From: an uncultured Lachnospiraceae bacterium
GTDB taxonomy: Bacteria > Bacillota > Clostridia > Lachnospirales > Lachnospiraceae
DNA: 52,413 nucleotides
Assembly: GCA_947593655.1 (NCBI GenBank)
Contig: CANQDS010000006.1
Span: forward strand, 1 to 52,413
Direction of reading: 5' to 3'
In this document: piece after piece, positions 24,540 through 33,055 of the stretch
Position numbering within the stretch: the first letter of the stretch is position 1
Layout of the letters: each line of letters begins with the position of its first letter
The notes under the pieces: generated by a model
Database searches by the model: none
Told to the model about the DNA's origin: nothing
The model's input: only the letters and a program-made list of their open reading frames with translations
Made by a program: the position numbers and the translations under genes

Positions 24540-26444
24540 TTACCCCCACTGCATCCCGATATTCTCCAGCCTCCGGATACACGTCTCGCTCAACGGAGCC
24601 GCGCCCGGTTTTTTCCCGGCGTAGATCCTGCGCTGGTTCGCGATCCAAAGTCCGAGCGTAAGACCGTCCTCGGTCCGGTAATTTCTCGGAACAAGCAGAT
24701 TCCCATAGGTATCAAAATATTTTTCCGCCGCCCGGAAACTGCGCTCCCACTGGCTTTCATGCTTATCCCATACCATGCCGATCGCATCCAGCTGTGCCTT
24801 CTGTTCCTGACTGATATTGCGGTTCTGCCGGAGATTGCTAACCCACTTTCCCAGCGGAAAACCATCCTGCGTAACATACTTTGCCTTCACTTCCGCATCC
24901 CCGTATTGGAGCACGTAATCTTTCAGTTTCTCATAACCGCGCCTGAATTTCCGCTGCGGTCCGCTCTCCCACTCCATGCCGATCGCATCCAAACGCCGGA
25001 TCTGCTCTTCATCCAGCCTGCCCGCCGCCTTTCCCTGACGCACCCGCCGCTGTGTCTGCAGCCAGATTCCAACGGCCAGCCCGTCCCGCGAAGTATAGGA
25101 ATTTGCGATCTGTAAATTTCCATGAGTTTTATAGTAGCTTTCGGCCTCCCGATAATAAACTTCCCAGGCGGCGGAAAGATTGCGGTTCAATTGACCAAAT
25201 AATTCCCGGCAGTTTTTCATTTCATCATAAATATGAAACCGCCCGAAAAAACTTTCTTTCTCTGTCTTTGTGTAATCCAGTGCGGCAAATGCCTCCGCAA
25301 TTTCTTTTTCCAGAGAACAAATGGAGTACAGATTATCAAAATTATTTACAATATCAAAAATAACCGGTGCTCTGTCCCCATCCTTCTTTCCTGCCGTCAG
25401 GCTCCTTCCGATCTGCTGCAGATACAACGCAGGGGATACGGTCGGCCGCAGTAAGATCACGCCGTCCAAACCTTCTACATGAATCCCTTCGTTCAGCATA
25501 TCGATACAGAAAAGAAGTTTTAAATGGCCGCTTTTGTCCTTTTTAAACTGCTCGAACTCACGGCTTGTCTCCGGGCTGTCATATACCGCCTTGTAAACAT
25601 GGGGTGCCTTGTCCACCAGATGAAACCATTCACCGGCTTTCTGCGCCATCTCCTCCATATGCGATTTCCCGGAACAAAAAACAAGGTATCTTCCGCCACG
25701 CCCCGTTTCATCGGAAAAATCAGACGCAGGCATATGTTTTTGAAAAACAACATCCAGCCCGTCCGCCTGTTCCAACGCACGCCGAAGCTCCTCCAAAAGC
25801 CTTTCGTTTTCTTTCTCCAGACCCGCATTCTTTGCATTATGCACACGTTCCGCCAGTTTCTTCCACTCCTCCTGATAAGAATACATGGAAACCACGTACT
25901 CCGGTGCCGGAAGAATCTCCTTTGCAATTGCTTCGCCAAGTTTCATTTCAGAAGCAATGCACCCGTCGAACAGTTCCTGCGCCATATCGCGCTGTCCGTC
26001 CAGATAACGGATGTTTGTTGCGGAAAGTCCCAGCAGTCCGGCTTTTGGGCAGGCGTTGATCAGTTTCCTTACGCTCTTTCCCCATTCTGCCGCCCCGCAG
26101 CGGTGGAATTCATCCAAAACGATGTAATCCGGTTTCATCTCCGCAAACTCGCTTTCATGAAGCATCAGGGCGGAATAGGTGCAGAAACGGATATGGGAAA
26201 GTATCCTGCCGCTCTGCTCCCCGGTAAGCACTTCCCGCAGATTCTCCGTCTGCGTCTGAAAAATGTACGCGCTCGGCGCAAGCCAGAGAATACTGCTCTG
26301 CGGATGTTCCTCCGCCAGCTTAAACGCGATAAAAGACTTTCCCGTCCCCGTCGGATGGATGACAGCCGCCTTTCCTGTTTTTTCCAGCATTTTTCTGACT
26401 GACTCATACGCTTTCTGGTTGTGCTGATAGAGATTAAGACACAT
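24540..26444 (-). CDS. SF2 DEAD/DEAH-like helicase with three helicase-associated (HA) repeats
   Basis: A 634-residue protein. The N-terminal SF2 domains show Walker A HPTGTGKSFIAFKL near residue 35, DEFHRCGAAEWG for motif II, LGLSATNIRY for motif III, LFCIDMLNEGIHVEGLDGVI and LQQIGRSLTAG for motifs V and VI. From about residue 430 there are three repeats of roughly 65 residues, each ending like LDAIGMEW, LDAIGMVW and LENIGMQWG. These are helicase-associated domains of unknown function found in many gut bacterial helicases. The gene is the first one behind the putative invertible promoter and lies 60 nt ahead of the capsule-initiating transferase. Whether it acts on capsule expression, mobile DNA or defence is unknown. 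Confidence 0.88.
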   Translation of the reverse strand: MCLNLYQHNQKAYESVRKMLEKTGKAAVIHPTGTGKSFIAFKLAEEHPQSSILWLAPSAYIFQTQTENLREVLTGEQSGRILSHIRFCTYSALMLHESEFAEMKPDYIVLDEFHRCGAAEWGKSVRKLINACPKAGLLGLSATNIRYLDGQRDMAQELFDGCIASEMKLGEAIAKEILPAPEYVVSMYSYQEEWKKLAERVHNAKNAGLEKENERLLEELRRALEQADGLDVVFQKHMPASDFSDETGRGGRYLVFCSGKSHMEEMAQKAGEWFHLVDKAPHVYKAVYDSPETSREFEQFKKDKSGHLKLLFCIDMLNEGIHVEGLDGVILLRPTVSPALYLQQIGRSLTAGKKDGDRAPVIFDIVNNFDNLYSICSLEKEIAEAFAALDYTKTEKESFFGRFHIYDEMKNCRELFGQLNRNLSAAWEVYYREAESYYKTHGNLQIANSYTSRDGLAVGIWLQTQRRVRQGKAAGRLDEEQIRRLDAIGMEWESGPQRKFRRGYEKLKDYVLQYGDAEVKAKYVTQDGFPLGKWVSNLRQNRNISQEQKAQLDAIGMVWDKHESQWERSFRAAEKYFDTYGNLLVPRNYRTEDGLTLGLWIANQRRIYAGKKPGAAPLSETCIRRLENIGMQWG

Positions 26445-26469
26445 AAAGACTTTACCCGCTCCGCATGAA

Positions 26470-26500
26470 ATTTCGTGAAATTATGGATTTCACGAAATTC
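26470..26500. repeat. 31-bp inverted repeat, left copy
   Basis: An exact reverse complement of 26834-26864. It is internally palindromic, so it would fold as a 12-bp hairpin in the leader of the helicase mRNA. Confidence 0.92.
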
Positions 26501-26537
26501 AATTCATGGTCATAAATGCAATTTTTATTCAAATGTT

Positions 26538-26566
26538 AGTCTAACTGTTTATAAAAACCTTGTCAA
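26538..26566 (-). promoter_or_regulatory. Sigma-A-type promoter inside the invertible segment
   Basis: On the minus strand TTGACA (26566-26561), a 17-nt spacer, then TAGACT (26543-26538). Transcription would start near 26531 and run through the left 31-bp repeat into the helicase gene at 26444. Confidence 0.65.
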
Positions 26567-26698
26567 GACTTTTTCTGAAAAACCACAAAGTGTCAATATT
26601 TCCACCTTTTTCTAATGCCGCTATAGTAAGAATGTACAAAAATGATGTCTGAATCCGCTGAGAGTGGTCAGGAAAAGTGGTCAAACCACGGCAGAGGA

Positions 26699-26727
26699 AT
26701 GGCGCAGATTTTCATAGTCTGCGCCAT
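26699..26727. other. Perfect 10-bp stem-loop in the invertible segment
   Basis: ATGGCGCAGA and TCTGCGCCAT around a 9-nt loop. There is no T run on either side, so it is not a typical terminator. Confidence 0.6.
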
Positions 26728-26761
26728 GTGTTTTCCGATGCCAGACCGTTCTCATGAAATA

Positions 26762-26786
26762 TTTTGACAATTTATTGTGGTCAAAA
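26762..26786. promoter_or_regulatory. Operator-like inverted repeat
   Basis: TTTTGAC and GTCAAAA separated by 11 nt. TGGTCA-like copies also occur near 26665, 26678, 26778 and 26790. A regulator is not identified. Confidence 0.35.
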
Positions 26787-26833
26787 TGTTGGTCAAATCA
26801 TTTGAAAATCCTTATTTTACGTCATTTCCGGCG

Positions 26834-26864
26834 GAATTTCGTGAAATCCATAATTTCACGAAAT
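26834..26864. repeat. 31-bp inverted repeat, right copy
   Basis: An exact reverse complement of 26470-26500, placed just after the terminator of the GH30 gene. Confidence 0.92.
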
Positions 26865-26875
26865 ATTTTTTATAT

Positions 26876-26907
26876 TCAAAAAGGACGTCCGGCACAGGAA
26901 CGCCCTT
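26876..26907 (-). terminator. Intrinsic terminator of the GH30/sugar operon
   Basis: On the minus strand AAGGGCGT pairs with ACGTCCTT (one G-T pair), followed by TTTTT. It lies 12 nt after the GH30 stop and insulates the segment to its left. Confidence 0.75.
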
Positions 26908-26918
26908 CTTTCCCCTGA

Positions 26919-28364
26919 TCATTCATTAACCCCGAAAAGATACGTCACAATCGAAAACGCCGGCATCCGATCCGCAAACCGCCCAGCGCCCGCTTCGCAG
27001 GATACTTCCTCTCGATTCCAGTTCTCCCCATCTTTCGAACCACAGGTTATGATCCTTACCACTTCCTGTTCCAGCGTCCCGAAATCGGAAAGTTCCACAT
27101 CCACTTCCTGCTCTTCCGGCTCGGAATTAACAACCACAAGGCTGATCTGTTTCCTCTCCGGATCCCACGAAGCCAGCGCATGGCTCCCGCAAAAAAGCAG
27201 CCGGCTTCCCGGACGCAGATACCGGGTAAACTGCCCGAAGGCAAAATATTTTTTCGTTCTTATAATAGTGCTTCGATCATGATCCGCCACGGCGGTTCCC
27301 CAGTAGCCGCCCGTCAGCTCCGGCATCCCGCGGTCCTGATTTCCGTTAAATCCGTCTTTGGAAATATGACTGTCGATCAGCTGCCAGAGTACCCAGGCGG
27401 AAGGCCGCAGCTCATTCATATCGTCAATGATCTTCTGCGCCAGTCCCAGCGCCGCGGACATTTCACCCGCTGCATCATCGGTCGTAAAGCTGCCGTCCGC
27501 CTCACTCATCCAGAAATTGATCTGCTTTTCTGCGATATACTCTCCCAGTTCCCTGCGCTGTTCAATTTCATAGGTATGCGTACTGATCCGGTCGATCACA
27601 TCCCACGCCGCGCTGCTGTACATTCTGCATGAGCGCAGCTGGCGGTCGGTTCCGGTTTCATCGCTCGCGGTTATTTCCACATCTTCCATGCCGTACCGCC
27701 GGAACGCGCGCTTGGTTTCCAGAAGGATTTCCGACTGCGCGCTGCCCGGATCGAAATGGCACCCTTCCTGCTTCGGGCTGTAACACGACCAGTAAGCCGT
27801 ATCCGGCTCGTTCATCGCCGCTATGCTGCGGATCCGGATCTGCTCCTTCTCCCGGAGCCACCTGCAAACTCTCGCCAGATAATCCGCAAACGCCGGATAA
27901 CATTCTTCTTTCAGATTATTTTCCTCCGGATCGACGCCGCCGGAAGAGCAGCCGCTTTTCGTCATATAATAAGGCGCCGAATTGGAAAATGCTTCCACGT
28001 AACAGTATTCCCCGGCGTGCTTTTCAGCAGCCGCATAACATTCCCTTAACACATTTAACTGCCGGATATCCTGTTCGGGCGCCCACCGGAACTGTTTCGT
28101 GCCGGGATCCCATTTTGTCCAGCCCGGCATCGCGGAATCCGTCCTTGTGATATGGCAATGTCCGGGATCATCGCCGCCCCCGATGTTATAGCGCATGATA
28201 TTCAGGGCCAGTCCGTCTTCCCCGTAAAAAAGATCCGCCGCCTGCCGGACCAGTTCCTTTGAATATCCGATCCGGTTTGCCCACCAGCAGAGGCTCGAGC
28301 CCCACCCCTGAAAAACACCGCCGTTCGTATTCCATAAGTTCTCTTTTAAAAGCCTGATATGCAT
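26919..28364 (-). CDS. Glycoside hydrolase family 30 (endo-beta-1,6-galactanase-like)
   Basis: A 481-residue retaining glycosidase. Near the N-terminus FQGWGSSLCWWANRIG is typical of the beta-1,6-galactanase-like branch of GH30. The acid/base glutamate is E186 in MNEPD and the nucleophile E288 in WMSEADG. A C-terminal beta domain (from about 395) follows the barrel. There is no signal peptide, so it acts inside the cell on imported oligosaccharides. The start at 28364 has GGAGG eight nt upstream. It is the last gene of the operon with the MalEFG-type transporter and the GH13 enzyme. The exact substrate is uncertain. Confidence 0.85.
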   Translation of the reverse strand: MHIRLLKENLWNTNGGVFQGWGSSLCWWANRIGYSKELVRQAADLFYGEDGLALNIMRYNIGGGDDPGHCHITRTDSAMPGWTKWDPGTKQFRWAPEQDIRQLNVLRECYAAAEKHAGEYCYVEAFSNSAPYYMTKSGCSSGGVDPEENNLKEECYPAFADYLARVCRWLREKEQIRIRSIAAMNEPDTAYWSCYSPKQEGCHFDPGSAQSEILLETKRAFRRYGMEDVEITASDETGTDRQLRSCRMYSSAAWDVIDRISTHTYEIEQRRELGEYIAEKQINFWMSEADGSFTTDDAAGEMSAALGLAQKIIDDMNELRPSAWVLWQLIDSHISKDGFNGNQDRGMPELTGGYWGTAVADHDRSTIIRTKKYFAFGQFTRYLRPGSRLLFCGSHALASWDPERKQISLVVVNSEPEEQEVDVELSDFGTLEQEVVRIITCGSKDGENWNREEVSCEAGAGRFADRMPAFSIVTYLFGVNE

Positions 28365-28426
28365 ATGACTGTCCTCCGGATTTTTTCTGAATGCTATCTT
28401 ACCATAAGAAGCAAACCGTCCATTCT

Positions 28427-28972
28427 TCACGCAAAAGAAACTTCGGAAAAATCAATCGTAAGATCATCATAAATCCCGGCCGCTGCCGCATCGGAGAAAG
28501 TATATTCCTCGGTACTGCTGTTTTCAAAATTCCAGACTGTGATCCTGTTTTTGTCCGGATCCACAAGCCAGTATTCCCGGACTCCCGCCGCCTGATACTT
28601 AAAAAATTTTACAGAATAATCCATGCGGCGGCTGCCCGGCGATACCACTTCAATGATCCAGTCCGGCGCTCCGCAGCACCCCCTGTCGTCCAAACGCTCC
28701 GGATCACAGATGACAGAAATATCCGGTTCCACATAATCAGCATGATTTTCATTCAGAAATACTGCAAACGGAGCCGCATACACTTCGCATACCCCGCCTT
28801 TCTGGCTGATATAATTTGCAATCTTCTGATACAGCCAGCCTGTTATTTTCTGATGCCTGCGGCTCGGCGGCGACATATAATAAATCCGGCCGTCAATCAG
28901 TTCCGCCCTTTCGCCATCCGGCAGACGGTAAATATCTTCAATCGTATAAAGTTTTTCTTCCGGCAGCGCCAT
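28427..28972 (-). CDS. Uma2-family (DUF820) restriction-endonuclease-fold protein
   Basis: A 181-residue protein with the Uma2 pattern: YTIEDIYRLPDGERAELIDG, SRRHQKITGWLYQKIANYI, VEPDISVICDPERL, and PDWIIEVVSPGSRRMDYSVK followed by YQAAGVREYWLVDP. The PD-(D/E)xK core is the Asp of EPDIS, the Glu of IEVVSP and the following Lys. Uma2 proteins are widespread and often multicopy, with no settled function. It lies between two glycosidase genes in the same direction, probably by insertion into the operon. Confidence 0.88.
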   Translation of the reverse strand: MALPEEKLYTIEDIYRLPDGERAELIDGRIYYMSPPSRRHQKITGWLYQKIANYISQKGGVCEVYAAPFAVFLNENHADYVEPDISVICDPERLDDRGCCGAPDWIIEVVSPGSRRMDYSVKFFKYQAAGVREYWLVDPDKNRITVWNFENSSTEEYTFSDAAAAGIYDDLTIDFSEVSFA

Positions 28973-29045
28973 CGCATATTCCTCCCGGTTCCGTTTTATA
29001 TGCTGATATTATAACGCCCCCGCCCTCCTTTGTCACTCCGGAATT

Positions 29046-30779
29046 TTAATAAGAAATAAACACCCTTCCGCTCATCGCTTCCATTTCCAGACTTTCCCCG
29101 ATCTTTTCCCCGGTACACAGATCAGTCAGTCCCTGTTTCCACCCAGACAACAGTTCTTCATCCACCGCCTGTGCCTGATCGCTGTTATTCAGGCACACCA
29201 GAATCCGCTCATCCTGATAACTTCTGCAAAAGAGATAAATCCCTTTCGCATCATCCGTTCCGACGGTCTGATAATCACCATGAGTCAGCGCTTTATGATT
29301 CTTCCGCAGCCGGATCCACACAGATAAATCCACGCTTCTTTTTTCACGAACGCATTCCCAGTCCATTGCGGCACGATACTCCGATTCTTCCCTTCCTGCA
29401 AGACAACACTCATCCCCATAAAACACCGACGGGATCCCAACGCTCATAAACAGATAGAAAAACGCCAGCCGCAACCTCTCCGCAGCTCCTCCGCAGCTAT
29501 CGAAAAAACGGGCGATATCATGCGAATCCAGAAAATTCATCTGCACCCGCGATACCGGTTCGGGATAGCGCAGAAGCATTTTTTGGATCTGCTGGTCAAA
29601 TTCCGACGCTGTGATTTTCCGCTCCGCGAAAAAATCCCTGCACAGATAAGAAAAAACATAATTCATGCTCGAATCGAACTGATCGCCCATCAGCCACACT
29701 TGCGAATCCTCCCAAATCTCCGCGATCAGGAAACAATCCTTTTTTACTGCACGCACGGCCTTCCGGAATTTTCTCCAGAAATCATGATCGATCTCATTTG
29801 CCACATCCAGACGCCAGCCGTCAATATCCGCTTCTTTAATCCAGTAAGTCCCTACCCGGCACAGATAATCCGCCGTCTTCGGATTTCCGGTATTCAGTTT
29901 CGGCATTTCTTTTACATAAGCAAACGCCTCATAATTCGGCGGATCCTGATAACAGACCGGAACCGGCATATAATAAAACCAGGAATAATAATTTGATTTT
30001 TCCCCGTTTTCCATAACATCGCGGAATGCGAAAAAATCCGGCCCGCAATGATTGAACACACCATCCAGCAATACACGGATCCCGTTTTCATGGCAGCATT
30101 TCACCAGCGCCTTTAAATCTTCTTTCGTACCAAAACAGGGATCGACTTCAAAATAATCAATGGTGTCATACTTATGGTAAGAATTTGCCGCAAAAACCGG
30201 ATTCAGATAAATGCAGTTAATTCCCATTTCTTTCAAATAATCCACATTTTCCCGAATCCCGTTTAACGTTCCGCCCAGTTTGCAGACGGAGCGGGCGTCC
30301 CGGCAGAAAACCTGTTTCCCACGACCGTTCAGGCTTCGTTTTCCGGAAGCAAAACTGTCCGGGAAAATATGATACATCACCGCTTCTTTCGCCCATTCCG
30401 GAATATCGCAGATATCTTCCCGGCGGATATACGGGAACTGAAAATATTCCGTCCTGCTGCAGGCCATCCTGCTGCCGAAGCCCCTGCCGTAAAAATACTG
30501 TTTTTCCTGCCCGTCGTCCAGCAGAAAATAATAGCAGACTCTTGTATAACGATCCGAAATCCGCGCTTCAAAATAATCAAAAATGTCGTCGGAAGCGGTC
30601 TTTTTCATGTCCGCTTTTTTCATCCGGACTTCTTTTGCCGGATCAACCCTGTCCCCATAGTACAGGCTGCATTTTTGAATATCGTTTTTTCCTGTCCGGA
30701 TCCGGATAACCAGCGTATGCTCATCTTCTGCATAAGCATACTGGGACAGCGGGATATGTAGTACTGCTTCTTTTTTCAT
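29046..30779 (-). CDS. GH13 alpha-glucosidase/neopullulanase-like enzyme
   Basis: A 577-residue alpha-amylase-family enzyme. An N-terminal beta domain (about 1-120) as in cyclomaltodextrinases and neopullulanases is followed by the barrel with four conserved regions: DGVFNHCG, GWRLDVANE (nucleophile Asp), LIAEIWED (acid Glu) and FLDSHD. There is no signal peptide, so it is cytosolic. The start at 30779 is 11 nt after the permease stop. It would split maltodextrin-like or pullulan-derived oligosaccharides brought in by the adjacent transporter. Confidence 0.92.
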   Translation of the reverse strand: MKKEAVLHIPLSQYAYAEDEHTLVIRIRTGKNDIQKCSLYYGDRVDPAKEVRMKKADMKKTASDDIFDYFEARISDRYTRVCYYFLLDDGQEKQYFYGRGFGSRMACSRTEYFQFPYIRREDICDIPEWAKEAVMYHIFPDSFASGKRSLNGRGKQVFCRDARSVCKLGGTLNGIRENVDYLKEMGINCIYLNPVFAANSYHKYDTIDYFEVDPCFGTKEDLKALVKCCHENGIRVLLDGVFNHCGPDFFAFRDVMENGEKSNYYSWFYYMPVPVCYQDPPNYEAFAYVKEMPKLNTGNPKTADYLCRVGTYWIKEADIDGWRLDVANEIDHDFWRKFRKAVRAVKKDCFLIAEIWEDSQVWLMGDQFDSSMNYVFSYLCRDFFAERKITASEFDQQIQKMLLRYPEPVSRVQMNFLDSHDIARFFDSCGGAAERLRLAFFYLFMSVGIPSVFYGDECCLAGREESEYRAAMDWECVREKRSVDLSVWIRLRKNHKALTHGDYQTVGTDDAKGIYLFCRSYQDERILVCLNNSDQAQAVDEELLSGWKQGLTDLCTGEKIGESLEMEAMSGRVFISY

Positions 30780-30790
30780 AAATAATTCTC

Positions 30791-31636
30791 CTAGCCTTTC
30801 ACCGCACCGCCGGTAATTCCCTCAACATAAAATTTCTGCATCAGGACAAATAAAACCGAGATCGGAATAGCGATCATCACACCACCCGCACAGAATATCG
30901 TAAAATAATTTCCAACCAGCGTTCTCTGCACCAGATTAAACAGCCCCATTGCAACCGTCCAGTCCACCGGATCTTTCGAACGGATCATCAGCTTCGCCAT
31001 AACGAAATCCATCCACGGCGCAAGAAACGAATTGATCACCGTATACACAATGATCGGTCTGGAAAGCGGAATAACGATCCTGGTAAATATGGTAAACTCC
31101 GACGCACCTTCCAGCCTCGCAGATTCCCGCAGGGAAACCGGGATCGTATCAAAAAATCCTTTGCAGATCAAATATCCCAGCCCCGATCCTGCGGAATAAA
31201 TAATGATCAGCCCCGTAATGCTGTTGGAAAGTCCCAGCAGTTTCATAACAAAATAAATGGCGATCATGGAAAGTACACCTGGAAACATGCCCAGAATGAC
31301 CGAAAAACTCATTAACGGTTTCCGTGCTTTAAACCGCATACAGCTCATGGCATACGCCGTCATCAATACGAAAGAAGTAGAAATCAGGCAGCTGAATACG
31401 CCGATCAGCATGGAATTTTTAAACCAGGCTGGAAAATTGGCAACCGTATCCGGCCGGAAAAATAACTGTGCGTAATTATCGAATGACCATTCCTCCGGGA
31501 AAAAACTCATGGTGTTGATTCCCTTGTATTTGCTGAAAGAAGTCACAACAAGCCAGAGAATCGGGATCAGCCAGACTGCTGCAAGGAATGCCAATATGAT
31601 ATGCCGGAAAATCACTTTTATCTGTTTTTTCATCAT
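30791..31636 (-). CDS. Carbohydrate ABC transporter permease, MalG-like
   Basis: A 281-residue permease with six hydrophobic segments. The EAA loop, where the ATPase docks, reads IPVSLRESARLEGASEFTIF, and the end is KFYVEGITGGAVKG as in MalG. Its ATG overlaps the stop of the MalF-like gene. No ATPase gene is nearby, so a shared MsiK-type ATPase is likely encoded elsewhere. Confidence 0.94.
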   Translation of the reverse strand: MMKKQIKVIFRHIILAFLAAVWLIPILWLVVTSFSKYKGINTMSFFPEEWSFDNYAQLFFRPDTVANFPAWFKNSMLIGVFSCLISTSFVLMTAYAMSCMRFKARKPLMSFSVILGMFPGVLSMIAIYFVMKLLGLSNSITGLIIIYSAGSGLGYLICKGFFDTIPVSLRESARLEGASEFTIFTRIVIPLSRPIIVYTVINSFLAPWMDFVMAKLMIRSKDPVDWTVAMGLFNLVQRTLVGNYFTIFCAGGVMIAIPISVLFVLMQKFYVEGITGGAVKG

Positions 31637-33036
31637 TGGAATTCCTCCTCTTTATTGCCCGCCACCATTCTGGAAAAACTAAGCAGGGTAATTGCCGCGC
31701 AGATCACAAAAACGCAGATTCCGATTACCGAAGCCATCTTATAATTAGAATAATCATTTGTCAGCGTAAACAGCCATGTGACCAGCAGATCCACTTCCTT
31801 TGCATTCGAATTGGCAAACTTCATATTTCCGGTTACATAATCACTGGTCAGAAGGTAGATCACATTAAAATTATTGATGTTGCCTATAAATGATGTGATC
31901 AGGCTCGGTCCCGTTACAAACAGCATATACGGCATGGTGATCTTCCAGAAGATCTGAAACTCATTCGCCCCGTCGATCTTTGCGCTTTCCAGCTGATCCT
32001 CCGGAATATTCATTAAAATCCCTGTCGCGATCAGCATCTGATACGGAACTCCCACCCAGATATTGATCAGCACGATCATCACATGCGCCCATCCGGGTTT
32101 TGATAAAAACGGAATATAGGACAACCCTTCCGACACAAGCCCGATATCCTTTAAAAAGCCGGTCAGACCGATCCTGCTGCAGATACTGTTGACAATCCCA
32201 TAGTCGCTGAACATCTTTCCAACCAGCAGCAGCGTAACAAACTGCGGAATCGCGATCGTAACTACAAATAATGTCCGCCAGAGCTTTTTTCCTCTTGTCT
32301 TTTTATGATTGATAAATTTCGCAAGCAGGATCCCGCCAAAATACGTCGTCGCAGTCGCAAGTCCCGCCCAGATCAGCGTCCAGAATAAAATCCGGATAAA
32401 CACATATCCGAATGTCACGGTAGCTGTCGACGTAAACAGTTCTTTGAAATTCCGCAGTTCAACCCAGGTAAACAGAAAACTCGGCGGCTGATGATCCATA
32501 TCATAATTGGTAAACGCGATGCAGACCATAAATATGATCGGGATAATATTTACTAAAAGCACGCCAAGCCCCGGAAGCGTAAGAAGCGTCACATAAAATT
32601 TCCCGTTGACCAGCTGCGTACAGTCCTCCCGGAATGTATTGATATGTTTTCCGCTTTCTTTCATCTGCTGAAGGCGGTAAACCGCCTTCAGATTGCTGAT
32701 ATACAGAAGAACAAACGCCAGAAGAAACAGGATTCCGATAATTCCGCCGAGCAGGATCAAAAGTGAATTATCATAATCGTTTACTGTTTTCTGCAGCGTC
32801 GCCGGATCCAGGATCTCTTCCCTCTGCACCGTTCCCAGCGTGCCGAGTTTTTCCATATACGGAAGCGAAAACAGAACGGTAAACAGCACAGCGCCGATTT
32901 CAATAGCCGTCATCAAAATTCCTTTTACAATCTGTTTTCTGCCAAAATATCCCGCACCCATGACCAGCAGAGATAATCTCGTCCACCAGTCGCCGTTTTT
33001 TACTGCGGTTTTAAAATCAGAAAAATATTTCTTCAT
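31633..33036 (-). CDS. Carbohydrate ABC transporter permease, MalF-like
   Basis: A 467-residue permease with about eight hydrophobic segments, the extra N-terminal ones being typical of MalF. The EAA loop reads IPEDQLESAKIDGANEFQIF. The start at 33036 (MKKYFSDFK) has AGAGG upstream and follows the binding-protein gene by about 20 nt; the longer open frame overlaps that gene and is not coding. Confidence 0.93.
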   Translation of the reverse strand: MKKYFSDFKTAVKNGDWWTRLSLLVMGAGYFGRKQIVKGILMTAIEIGAVLFTVLFSLPYMEKLGTLGTVQREEILDPATLQKTVNDYDNSLLILLGGIIGILFLLAFVLLYISNLKAVYRLQQMKESGKHINTFREDCTQLVNGKFYVTLLTLPGLGVLLVNIIPIIFMVCIAFTNYDMDHQPPSFLFTWVELRNFKELFTSTATVTFGYVFIRILFWTLIWAGLATATTYFGGILLAKFINHKKTRGKKLWRTLFVVTIAIPQFVTLLLVGKMFSDYGIVNSICSRIGLTGFLKDIGLVSEGLSYIPFLSKPGWAHVMIVLINIWVGVPYQMLIATGILMNIPEDQLESAKIDGANEFQIFWKITMPYMLFVTGPSLITSFIGNINNFNVIYLLTSDYVTGNMKFANSNAKEVDLLVTWLFTLTNDYSNYKMASVIGICVFVICAAITLLSFSRMVAGNKEEEFQ

Positions 33037-33055
33037 AAGAAAACCTCTTATCGCA

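Larger units (their letters stand above)
26470..26864 (-). promoter_or_regulatory. Putative invertible promoter segment
   Basis: Two perfect 31-bp copies in opposite orientation (26470-26500 and 26834-26864) enclose 333 bp. Each copy is itself palindromic, with 12-bp arms ATTTCGTGAAAT and ATTTCACGAAAT around an asymmetric 5-bp centre (TATGG or CCATA). That is the form of a site for a site-specific recombinase. The enclosed DNA holds no gene but has a minus-strand promoter pointing at the helicase gene. Inversion would turn the promoter away. No recombinase gene is in the window. A small MITE-like element with terminal inverted repeats is the main alternative. Confidence 0.65.

Noticed and set aside
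25524-26402. Plus-strand frame of 292 codons across the helicase gene
   Set aside because: Antisense shadow of a gene with all helicase motifs.
26470-26500. Reading each 31-bp palindrome as an intrinsic terminator
   Set aside because: They are AT-rich in the stem without the GC clamp and consistent T run of a terminator, and the two copies are identical and inverted, which a terminator would not need.
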